Assembly: GCA_045602005.1 (NCBI GenBank)
Contig: JAZSAS010000087.1
Location: 1 to 64,000 of the forward strand
Direction of reading: 5' to 3'
Length of the DNA stretch: 64,000 nt
Source: UMGS755 sp045602005
GTDB taxonomy: Bacteria; Bacillota; Clostridia; UBA1381; UBA9506
Shown piece after piece: positions 9,835 to 17,536 of this stretch. The notes under the pieces were generated by a model. The model made no database searches. It saw only the letters and a program-made list of their open reading frames with translations, and was not told the origin of the DNA. A program made the position numbers and the translations under genes. Position 1 is the stretch's first letter, and each line of letters begins with the position of its first letter.

Positions 9835-10707
9835 TTAGCTTTTAACTGCGCCAACCATGAGACCCTTAATGTAATACCTCTGAACAAAGGGATATACCAT
9901 CATAATCGGTACCATTGTAACAACAACGGTTGCCATTTTTATGCTGGAGGAGAAGCTTTGCAAGCCAATGTCCTCTGCCGCAATGTCACCGGTTGTTAAA
10001 CGCTCAGCCGCCTGGCCGATAACCTCACGCAATACAAGCTGCAGGGGCCATTTAGCCGTGGAGTTTAAAAACAGGAGCGCATTATACCATGAATTCCATT
10101 GACCAACCACGGCAAACAAGGTAATGGTTGCCAGAATCGGTTTGGCCAGCGGTGCATAAATCCTGAAGCAAATCAACAGGTCGTTGGCACCGTCAATCTT
10201 TGCGGATTCTTCCAAAGAATCTGTGAGACTGTGGAAATAGTTTTTCACCAGAATCATATTATATGTTCCCCAAAGAGGAGGTAACATGATTGACCACAAG
10301 CTGTCAATCAGTCCCATGCTTTGAATCAACAAATACAAGGGAATCACTCCGCCACTGAAATACATGCTGAATACGCACATGTTGTTGATGGCGTTTCTAA
10401 ACATGAAACGTTTTCGACTCAGTGCATAGGCGCCGGCAGTAACAATAATTAAATGAAGGGGAACTACCGTGAACACGATACGCAAGGATACGGCGAAACC
10501 ATTGGGAACTTTATTATTTGAAAAAACTTCTTTGTAAGCATCAAAGGTAACATCCTTTACATATAAGGCGAAAGGCCTTTGGAGATACTCTGCCTCTGTC
10601 ATGAAGGAAACGAGCACCGTATTATAAAAAGGATAGAAGATAGCGAGACCCCAAAGAATCAACGCAATTGCAATGACAAAATCGGCTGTGGTTAATTTTC
10701 TCTTCAT
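9835..10707 (-). CDS. Carbohydrate ABC transporter permease (MalG/LplC type)
   Basis: 290 aa with six predicted membrane segments. The EAA loop that contacts the ATPase is seen at about residues 185-205 (EESAKIDGANDLLICFRIYA, followed by PLAKP). The C-terminus YIKGLMVGAVKS is typical of the LplC/YtcP half. It starts at ATG 10707 behind AAGGAGG, 2 nt after the stop of the partner permease, so the two are certainly co-transcribed. Together with the LplB-like partner and the lipoprotein it forms the membrane part of a sugar importer. Confidence 0.92.
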   Translation of the reverse strand: MKRKLTTADFVIAIALILWGLAIFYPFYNTVLVSFMTEAEYLQRPFALYVKDVTFDAYKEVFSNNKVPNGFAVSLRIVFTVVPLHLIIVTAGAYALSRKRFMFRNAINNMCVFSMYFSGGVIPLYLLIQSMGLIDSLWSIMLPPLWGTYNMILVKNYFHSLTDSLEESAKIDGANDLLICFRIYAPLAKPILATITLFAVVGQWNSWYNALLFLNSTAKWPLQLVLREVIGQAAERLTTGDIAAEDIGLQSFSSSIKMATVVVTMVPIMMVYPFVQRYYIKGLMVGAVKS

Positions 10708-10709
10708 GT

Positions 10710-11666
10710 TTATTTGCCTCCTTCCAAAATACCGGTACCCTGCACCTTCCGGGTTAACTTGTTAGCACCAGTTAACGCCAAGAAGTTAAAGACTGAGACG
10801 AACAGCGTTACGGTTGTGCTCAAAGAGAAGTCGCCGCTTGTAAGGAAGGTGATTCGGTAAATATATGTATCCAAAATATCAGCTGTTTTTTGCACCACAG
10901 GATTTGCCAGGTTGAAGATCTGGTCAAAGCCGGCACCCAGGATGTTACCGATAAACATAATCAGCATAACACAAATGGTGGGAGCAATGCTCGGCAATGT
11001 GATGTAACGAGCTTTCTGGAAACGACTAGCACCATCTAAGTCTGCAGCTTCATAAAGCTCTGCGTTAATGCCTGCAATGGAAGACAAGTAAATAATGCTG
11101 CTCCAACCGGATTCTTTCCAGATGCTGCCGATGTACAGAATCGGAATAAACAGGTTCTTCTCACCAAGGAACAAGATACGTTCCATGCCAAACATGTCTA
11201 ACAGGGCATTGATGGGACCATTGTAGTCTAAGATGTTGATAACAATACCTGAAAGAATAACCCATGACAAAAAGTGAGGGAAGGTGTAAACCGTTTGCAG
11301 GGTTTTTTTCAACTTGGTTCCTCTGAGCTCATTAAAGAGGATTGCCAAAATGATTGGCACGGGGAACTGGAAAATCAAACGACCCAGACTGATTCTAATG
11401 GTATTAAAAAATACATACCAGAAGTAAGAGTCTGACAAGAGATTCTTGAAGTTGTCTATACCGTTCCAAGGGCTTCCGAAAATGCCAAGTCCTGCATTGA
11501 AATCTTTAAATGCCAAAACCAATCCGTATAATGGCACATAATGAAACAGGAGCATGAGCGCAAACCCCGGAAAAATGAGAAGGTACAGATACCTAGACCT
11601 CCAAAGCTCTTGTTTATAATTTCGTTTTTTAGCTTTTGGTTCTTTTTCTGTAATAGCTGCTTTCAA
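10710..11666 (-). CDS. Sugar ABC transporter permease (LplB type), first gene of the SLH/sugar operon
   Basis: 318 aa, six membrane segments. The EAA loop is YEAADLDGASRFQKARYITL followed by PSIAPT. It has the long cytosolic N-terminus (KEPKAKKRNYKQELWRSRYLYL) usual in LplB-like proteins. The start is a TTG at 11666 with AAAGGAG 9 nt upstream; no ATG fits. It is the promoter-proximal gene of an operon of at least seven genes running to the window edge. A sigma-A-like promoter and a pair of TAGGAT half-sites lie just upstream (11698-11759), so the operon is probably switched on by the adjacent YesN-like regulator. Confidence 0.9.
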   Translation of the reverse strand: MKAAITEKEPKAKKRNYKQELWRSRYLYLLIFPGFALMLLFHYVPLYGLVLAFKDFNAGLGIFGSPWNGIDNFKNLLSDSYFWYVFFNTIRISLGRLIFQFPVPIILAILFNELRGTKLKKTLQTVYTFPHFLSWVILSGIVINILDYNGPINALLDMFGMERILFLGEKNLFIPILYIGSIWKESGWSSIIYLSSIAGINAELYEAADLDGASRFQKARYITLPSIAPTICVMLIMFIGNILGAGFDQIFNLANPVVQKTADILDTYIYRITFLTSGDFSLSTTVTLFVSVFNFLALTGANKLTRKVQGTGILEGGK

Positions 11667-11697
11667 ATGAAATTACTCCTTTGCTTTTTTTAACTTA

Positions 11698-11759
11698 ATT
11701 ATATAAAAATCTAAAAAAAATGTATATGAAAAATCCTAAGACGAAGTTGTCATATCCTA
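11698..11759 (-). promoter_or_regulatory. Promoter with tandem TAGGAT half-sites before the sugar-import operon
   Basis: Reading the minus strand: half-site TAGGAT (11754-11759), a second TAGGAT exactly 21 bp on (11733-11738), 6 bp, -35 TATACA (11721-11726), 17 bp, -10 TATAAT (11698-11703), then TTG 11666. Direct half-sites two helical turns apart, next to a weak -35, are the arrangement of AraC-family class II activation. The same layout recurs at 17262-17323. Confidence 0.7.
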
Positions 11760-11771
11760 GGATTTGTACAT

Positions 11772-13484
11772 TTAATGTTTAATGGTGATCACGACCTCTG
11801 TTCCGCCGTTATGCCTGTTGCAAACCGAAATGCCGCATCCAGGGCCGTAATAAAGCCTGAGTCTTGTATGAATGTTTAAAAGACCTAAATGCTGCTCCCG
11901 CTCATTATCCAGCAAGCCTGTTATTGAATCACAAAGTAATGTCTGCAGAGCTTTTAGCTTGTCCTCCCCAATGCCCCGGCCATTGTCACGGATCATTATT
12001 TCTGTAAAGTCATTTTCCTTTACAGCTCCGGAAAATTCAACCAGGCCGTCTTTTCCCAGCGCTGCATGTTTGAGAATGTTCTCCAGAATGGGCTGAAAAA
12101 TCATTTTAATAATCTGTTTTTCCATGATTTTGGGAGATAACCCGATTTTAATGCGAATGGGATATTTTTTTCGTGCATTGATCACGTTGAAATAAGCAAG
12201 GGCATAGGAAAGCTCATCTTCAACTGTTGCACTCTTGGAATCGTTTAGGTTGTATCGAAAAATTTGGGATAATACACAGGTAATATCAGCAATTTCCGGT
12301 ACATTATGTTCAAGGGCAACACCTTTGATGTGTTCCATGGAATTATACAAAAAATGGGGTGATATTTTTTCCTGCAAGTGGTCAATTTGCGCCTGAAGCT
12401 GCAGGAACTTCGACTGATGGATTTCTTCAGCCATCTGTCTGTTTTGTTGGTTCATCTCATCATATTCATCTAACAGCGTGTTAAAATTCTGCACAATGCT
12501 GCCGATTTCGTTTTTGTGCTTATAGTGAATCCTATGGTTCCACTTGCCGCTGCAGATGATGCCAATTTCTTTATCAATGTCAGAAATTGACTCGGAAATG
12601 TTTTTAATCAAAATGAAAATCATGAACAGTAGCACCAAGATATTTAAAACGACTACCAGCAGCATGAAGAATACAAATTGTTTATCGTTCCCCAGAAAAT
12701 TGACCTTTGGAATGGAGAAAACCAACTGCCATTCCGGTTTTTCCAGTTTAACCGTTTGCAACCAAAAGTCCTTCGCACATAATTTCGTTTCAAAGACTTG
12801 GCCAAACTCCTCCGGCTTGTCGGAGGCAAGAATTTTGTTTTCATAGTCCAAAACGGTCAGGCTAAATTTGTTTTGATTCAGCATGGGTGCTACATAACTC
12901 TCAAAACCTTCAATCTCAAAAAGAAGCACAATGGAATAAAGCTTGTCTGCACCAACGCCCACCTCTGTAGAGAAAATGCGATTCACATATGCAAAACAGT
13001 ATTGGTTTTCATATTGATATGTATTAACAAATGAGTTGTTCCAAGGCGTTGTGGGTATATCATCCACAACATTTTCCAAAATAGCTAATTCTGTGGAAAG
13101 CTCCGTGTCTTGATAAGCATTCAACAAAACATTCTGTTGATCCACGATTGCAACATACTTAATGTTTTTGTTGGCAAAAATCACAGAGGACATGGCATTG
13201 ACAACCAACTCTACATTGCTCACCCTCTGACGGTCATTCTTTTGATAAAGATACTCCTGCAAAAGGAGGTTTGTTGAAATTTGAAAAGCAACGTCCTCAA
13301 TGCTATCATACACTTTAACAATCTGGGAAGCAGATTGATTGGCAGTTGCCTCAACCAGCATTTCTGTTGTACGTTGATTCCAGTTTAGAAAAATAAAATA
13401 AAAGCATGTTTGAACCAACAGAATTGAGCTTACTGTTACCGCAATAATCAAAAGAAACCAGGTTTTAATCTTCACGTTCAACAT
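11772..13484 (-). CDS. YesM-type sensor histidine kinase
   Basis: About 570 aa. Layout from ATG 13484: a membrane segment at about 10-30, a large extracytoplasmic sensor domain (about 35-265), a second membrane segment (about 268-295), a HAMP-like linker, a His_kinase domain with phospho-acceptor His377 in the motif SPHFLYNS, and a C-terminal ATPase domain with an N-box (ENILKHA), DNGRGIG and the LGLLNIHTRL G2 box. It pairs with the response regulator encoded immediately upstream (20 nt overlap). The only visible ribosome site, AAAGGGA, abuts ATG 13484 and would better serve GTG 13475 (9 nt spacing, giving a start of MKIKTW), so the true N-terminus may be 3 residues shorter. Probably senses an extracellular sugar signal. 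Confidence 0.9.
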   Translation of the reverse strand: MLNVKIKTWFLLIIAVTVSSILLVQTCFYFIFLNWNQRTTEMLVEATANQSASQIVKVYDSIEDVAFQISTNLLLQEYLYQKNDRQRVSNVELVVNAMSSVIFANKNIKYVAIVDQQNVLLNAYQDTELSTELAILENVVDDIPTTPWNNSFVNTYQYENQYCFAYVNRIFSTEVGVGADKLYSIVLLFEIEGFESYVAPMLNQNKFSLTVLDYENKILASDKPEEFGQVFETKLCAKDFWLQTVKLEKPEWQLVFSIPKVNFLGNDKQFVFFMLLVVVLNILVLLFMIFILIKNISESISDIDKEIGIICSGKWNHRIHYKHKNEIGSIVQNFNTLLDEYDEMNQQNRQMAEEIHQSKFLQLQAQIDHLQEKISPHFLYNSMEHIKGVALEHNVPEIADITCVLSQIFRYNLNDSKSATVEDELSYALAYFNVINARKKYPIRIKIGLSPKIMEKQIIKMIFQPILENILKHAALGKDGLVEFSGAVKENDFTEIMIRDNGRGIGEDKLKALQTLLCDSITGLLDNEREQHLGLLNIHTRLRLYYGPGCGISVCNRHNGGTEVVITIKH

Positions 13485-14937
13485 TCCCTTTACGATTTTT
13501 TCTGTATTGGTATGGCGTGACACCCATGTACTTTTTAAAGATTTTATTGAAATAACAATAATCGCCGTAACCCACAGATTCAGCAATATTGGAAATATTC
13601 ATCTGGCTGTCTGACAGCAGCTCCTTGGCCACTTCAAGCCTGATATCGGTTAAATATTCAACAATGGTTTTGTGAGTCAGATTTTTAAATATTTCGCTGA
13701 GATATGCCTCACTGATGAAGAACATGTTACTCAGGTCTTTGATTCTAATTTTTTGTGAATAATTCTGCTTTAGATGGTTCTTAACCTGCTCCACGGTGTT
13801 GTTTGAGGTTGCCTTGTCCATTTCATTTAAAGAGCTCTGGTCGCCCCCAGTGACGATTTCTAGCGCCTGCAACAAGGATTCGCACATGTTTTCTATATTA
13901 GAATATTCATTGATTAGTTCCTCAAATGACAAATTATATAAATAATCTTTCTTTTTGTTTTTTCTTAATACCGCATTAAGCTGAACCACAAAGGAATTGT
14001 AGAAAAAGACCATTTCTTCCATGTTAAACCGCTTTTTTCTGGCTTTTTCAGGAAATTTATTCAGCACTTTCTGCAGCATGTTAAATTCGCCGGCATCAAA
14101 GTAAGACTGCACAGCATCTACACAGGCATTAAAGTCTTCTACCCCTGCCTCTTCTATCTCAAAAATTTTTCGGGTATCGTCAATAAAGCCACCATAGGCC
14201 AGCATGTTTGCCTGCTTAAAACAACCAAACATATCCTCCGGATTTTGAAACGGTTCGCTGATGCCCATCGTAATTTTATTGAAAAGAATCATATTTCCAA
14301 GAAGAATCATATTGCTTTCGTTCAAAGGCTCTTCAACAACAAATAAATATTTCTTCTGACCGATTTTATATCGCTTAATTAACCGTTCCTGAAGGCACAG
14401 CTTCAAGGATTCCACGTTCACCTTTTCCATACACATGACGATGAACCGATAGCTGTTCGGGAAGGAGATACCATCTTCCAGCAAGAAATTCTGAAATTGC
14501 GTCTTATTGGATAAAAAGCTGTTAATGTCGTCAAGCAAAACACCCGTGCTGCTTCCAAACCGGATGTTTAAATGATTCATTAGCTTTTCTGTTGCAATAT
14601 CAACCTCATATTCAGTAAAAGGCTTAAGCAAATAATAAACCACGTCTAGCTGAATCGAGAGTCTGGCATATTCAAAGCTGTCATGGCCGCTGATGATGAC
14701 AAAAAGCGTGAGGGGAAGCAGTTTGCTGCATTCCTCGATAATATGTAAACCAAAAACGTCGCCCATCTCAATATCAATAAAAACAATGTGGGGTTTTTCT
14801 GCCAGGATTCGCTTGGTTAAATCCTGAGTTTCGTTGATTTTAACAACGTCTGTAACATTCAGATTGTGCCAATTAAAGGCATTATAAACACTTTCAATGG
14901 CTTCATTTTCGTCATCAATAATCAAAGCCTTGTACAT
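13465..14937 (-). CDS. YesN-type response regulator, receiver plus AraC DNA-binding domain
   Basis: 490 aa. The N-terminal receiver has the acidic pair D8/D9, phospho-acceptor Asp55 (HIVFIDIEMGD) and Lys in LLKPF. A middle helical region of about 250 residues follows. The C-terminus (about 385-485) is an AraC/XylS helix-turn-helix pair (SNMFFISEAYLSEIFKN; IAESVGYGDYCYFNKIFKKY; GVTPYQYR). It starts at ATG 14937 behind AAGGGGGG. Its own promoter lies at 14994-15022 and it overlaps the kinase gene. Flanking operons on both sides carry matched direct repeats typical for AraC-family sites, so it is the likely activator of both. Confidence 0.93.
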   Translation of the reverse strand: MYKALIIDDENEAIESVYNAFNWHNLNVTDVVKINETQDLTKRILAEKPHIVFIDIEMGDVFGLHIIEECSKLLPLTLFVIISGHDSFEYARLSIQLDVVYYLLKPFTEYEVDIATEKLMNHLNIRFGSSTGVLLDDINSFLSNKTQFQNFLLEDGISFPNSYRFIVMCMEKVNVESLKLCLQERLIKRYKIGQKKYLFVVEEPLNESNMILLGNMILFNKITMGISEPFQNPEDMFGCFKQANMLAYGGFIDDTRKIFEIEEAGVEDFNACVDAVQSYFDAGEFNMLQKVLNKFPEKARKKRFNMEEMVFFYNSFVVQLNAVLRKNKKKDYLYNLSFEELINEYSNIENMCESLLQALEIVTGGDQSSLNEMDKATSNNTVEQVKNHLKQNYSQKIRIKDLSNMFFISEAYLSEIFKNLTHKTIVEYLTDIRLEVAKELLSDSQMNISNIAESVGYGDYCYFNKIFKKYMGVTPYQYRKNRKGNVERED

Positions 14938-14993
14938 AATAGTATTCCCCCCTTGGCACTGCCGGAATAGAAAATTTTTGCACTAACACTTTA

Positions 14994-15022
14994 ATTATAC
15001 TGCAAATGCCGAAAGAATTCAA
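14994..15022 (-). promoter_or_regulatory. Sigma-A-like promoter of the YesN/YesM operon
   Basis: On the minus strand, -35 TTGAAT (15017-15022), a 17-bp spacer and -10 TATAAT (14994-14999), about 55 nt before the regulator start. No TAGGAT half-site is present, so the pair is probably expressed independently of its own target sites. Confidence 0.75.
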
Positions 15023-15045
15023 TAATTTTTTTTAGGAAAAAAATG

Positions 15046-15078
15046 GCACCGCACAACCTCAATGTGGTCATGCGGTGT
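15046..15078 (-). terminator. Rho-independent terminator after the hydrolase gene
   Basis: The stem GCACCGCA / TGCGGTGT (15046-15053 and 15071-15078) has further pairing inside. It is followed on the minus strand by CCATTTTTTTCC. It separates the hydrolase transcript from the YesN promoter. Confidence 0.8.
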
Positions 15079-15087
15079 CAAATTTGA

Positions 15088-17172
15088 TTACTGTTCGTTA
15101 ATCAGCAAAATATGTGTTGCAAAATTTCCAAACGGAAGTGTTACAGTGTTATCCTTCATATCTAGATCACATTTATTCAGTGCGTCATAAGCCACCGGAT
15201 TCTTCACAAATGCATCGGAGAAACGAACGCTAACCTCACCACATTCATTTCGTGTGGGATTGGTTACAAAGGCCAGCAGAGATTTTTTACCGCGGATATC
15301 AGTTGTCATATAGAAGCTGACCTTAACCCTCTCATCGGAGCTTTCAATCAAAGCATCATTCTTCGTATAGGGATGCCAGGTTGCATGCTCTATGGGGAAG
15401 CTGTCCAGAATCTTCCAAATGGGACCGGAAATTTCCAGGTGTTCAAAGTTACGGGGTCTGGGCAGTGCACCACTGAGCAGGGTGATGGCATATGAATCTT
15501 TAAAGGTCCATTCCGGCGGATATTCCTCGCAAAGAAAATCAACCGATGTGCCGGCGGCCTGGCCGGAAAGCGTGAAGTTATAATATTCCAGCGGAATCTT
15601 CTCTGCGCCCTCATCCTTAATAAACCAAGCAATTTCCTCGCCTGTGTAGTTTGCATGGATGAATGAACGGGTGGGAATAACATATTTTGCACCCTGATGT
15701 GAATTTATCATGCCGCCACGAGGATCAAAGATTGAGTAAAGTCCACGGAACAGCTCACGAAGTGCATGAATGGGATAGGTGGGTTGAAGCTTTCCATTAT
15801 GGTCATGGTAACCGCAACCATGCTGTTCGTTCTGACAAGCAGACATACCCAGGTCCATATAAACACCATCGATATCATACTCATCTACAAGCTTCTGAAT
15901 GCCCTCAAGCATTGTGTCTCTCCAGGAGGAACGATAGCAAACGATATAATCCCGTTGGAAGGGCTCTCTGTACCAGCCGAACCAACCTTCGTCATCTTTA
16001 ACCACACGGATGATATCATTGATCTTTTCTTTGTTCCAGTATGCACCCAGGGTTGAAATTTCATAACCAAAGTACGGAATAAACTCGATGTTTCTTGCAT
16101 GGCATTCTTTAATAATATTTTTAATCATTGTCTGCCTGTGAACCGGAATTTCCCAGAAATTCTGAGTGGTATTCCATGCCTCATGCAGAATCAAGGTAGT
16201 AACGCCCATTTCCTTCATTTTATCATAGGCATTCAGACCGCCGAATTCCGGAGAAGGTGTTGCCAGATACTGATCATAATTCAAAGTACCTCTCAGCCGG
16301 CTTGGTCCGCTCATGTGCAGAATTTTTCTCTTATAAGGATTCGCAGGATAAGGCTTAAGAGGCGTTGCCACAATGCCGAACTGATAAGTCAACGGAAAAT
16401 AGGAGGTGCGAAGGGGTGCATCGCCACGTTGTTTCCAGCTATGGGGATGGCTATCTAACAAGTGCAAACGCAAAATAACCTCGTCTTTGGTGACAACAAG
16501 CTCAACGGCCTTATCTTCTCTTTCGGGCTGCCAATTTTCTGCACTTTCACAGAAATAAGACAAGCCGATAGCGCCGCCCTCATTCAAGGAAATAAGAGGA
16601 GCAAACGACATATTCATAGACGTTGCAAGCTTGCCGCTGCTTCTAACAACAGCATCCTCAGGAACAGATTCATCGGCAAAGTTAATGCTACTCGTCAAAG
16701 ACGTTTGATACAACTGTGCCACTTCACGTTTTAAGGGGATTTCAACCCACAGCTTTTCCATGTCATATTTAACATCAGTAGGAGCAACACGGCCCATAAG
16801 TTGCGCAGCTGTCCGGCCTCTGGGAACCACCTTCAGCGTAATATCAACAAGACCGTCATACTCTATCTTGATGGCTGTGTTAATAACAAAGGCATCACTC
16901 TGCTGAATACCACAGATAACTGCCTCTGCCTGATCTGAATTCATCAAATAGTTTGTTTGACACTCCCACTCTGACTCTTGTCCGTTTTCCTTCATTACAA
17001 TACGAATGGGCGCTGACAAAATCTCTTTACCCTGTGAAATAATCGATGTAGGCAGGGCCGACTTTTCAATGGTATATTCTCTGCCCCAAACCTTGACCGT
17101 GTCTTTTTCGCCGACTTCAGTTACTTCAATCGGTCGCCACGGCTTTAAAACTTCCTTTTTGCCATTTGCCAT
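15088..17172 (-). CDS. Putative glycoside hydrolase, beta-sandwich plus TIM barrel, intracellular
   Basis: 694 aa, no signal peptide. The N-terminal 270 residues look like a beta-sandwich. From about 300 a TIM-barrel glycosidase-like domain begins (EMGVTTLILHEAWNT, RNIEFIPYFGYEIST, YDIDGVYMDLGMSACQNEQH, MINSHQGAKYVIPTRSF). Asp residues in DIDGVYMDLG are candidate catalytic residues. The overall build recalls DUF6067/GH123-like proteins and alpha-galactosidase-clan barrels, but I cannot name the family with certainty. AAGGAGG precedes ATG 17172 by 8 nt. It is monocistronic with its own terminator. Its promoter shares the operator layout of the sugar-import operon, so it likely processes the imported sugar in the cytoplasm. 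Confidence 0.75.
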   Translation of the reverse strand: MANGKKEVLKPWRPIEVTEVGEKDTVKVWGREYTIEKSALPTSIISQGKEILSAPIRIVMKENGQESEWECQTNYLMNSDQAEAVICGIQQSDAFVINTAIKIEYDGLVDITLKVVPRGRTAAQLMGRVAPTDVKYDMEKLWVEIPLKREVAQLYQTSLTSSINFADESVPEDAVVRSSGKLATSMNMSFAPLISLNEGGAIGLSYFCESAENWQPEREDKAVELVVTKDEVILRLHLLDSHPHSWKQRGDAPLRTSYFPLTYQFGIVATPLKPYPANPYKRKILHMSGPSRLRGTLNYDQYLATPSPEFGGLNAYDKMKEMGVTTLILHEAWNTTQNFWEIPVHRQTMIKNIIKECHARNIEFIPYFGYEISTLGAYWNKEKINDIIRVVKDDEGWFGWYREPFQRDYIVCYRSSWRDTMLEGIQKLVDEYDIDGVYMDLGMSACQNEQHGCGYHDHNGKLQPTYPIHALRELFRGLYSIFDPRGGMINSHQGAKYVIPTRSFIHANYTGEEIAWFIKDEGAEKIPLEYYNFTLSGQAAGTSVDFLCEEYPPEWTFKDSYAITLLSGALPRPRNFEHLEISGPIWKILDSFPIEHATWHPYTKNDALIESSDERVKVSFYMTTDIRGKKSLLAFVTNPTRNECGEVSVRFSDAFVKNPVAYDALNKCDLDMKDNTVTLPFGNFATHILLINEQ

Positions 17173-17261
17173 GATATCGTCCTCCTTAATAGATTGTTAC
17201 ACCCGCTCCTGTGTATCATTTATTCAGCGAGATTCTTTTTTAATCTATTTTACACCCATAC

Positions 17262-17323
17262 ATTGTACCAGACCCCCAAAAAACTGTCTATGTCATATCC
17301 TACGATTTTTATGTTAAATTCTA
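17262..17323 (-). promoter_or_regulatory. Promoter with tandem half-sites before the putative glycoside hydrolase
   Basis: Minus strand: half-site TAGAAT (17318-17323), half-site TAGGAT 21 bp on (17297-17302), 6 bp, -35 TAGACA (17285-17290), 17 bp, extended -10 TGGTACAAT (hexamer 17262-17267). Half-site spacing and distance to the -35 are identical to the site at 11698-11759. A 20-bp stretch (17291-17310) matches 11748-11767 at 18 positions. Confidence 0.7.
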
Positions 17324-17350
17324 AGAAATTTTACTTCTCTCCGGCACGAT

Positions 17351-17401
17351 AAAAAACAAGAGGAAATATGGTAACAAAACCGTTTTGCAGCACTCCTCTT
17401 G
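17351..17401 (-). terminator. Rho-independent terminator downstream of metH
   Basis: Minus strand: CAAGAGGA (17394-17401) pairs with TCCTCTTG (17357-17364), with an inner AAAAC/GTTTT stem, followed by TTTTTT. It ends the metF-metH transcript just before the operator of the next gene. Confidence 0.75.
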
Positions 17402-17536
17402 CAAGTGTAACATCACGTTTTCCCATCATGAATAAAACGGCAGCGGGACTTGTCATCCATGCAGATTTTCTATCTAAGAAAGGGGTGTTCTTTAATAAAA
17501 TCATGTCATGATCTACATGGTGCACAGCACAACAGC

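Noticed and set aside
17331..17525. 64-aa minus-strand ORF after metH (GTG start)
   Set aside because: No ribosome site at a sensible distance, and its second half coincides with the metH terminator hairpin and T run; more likely chance.
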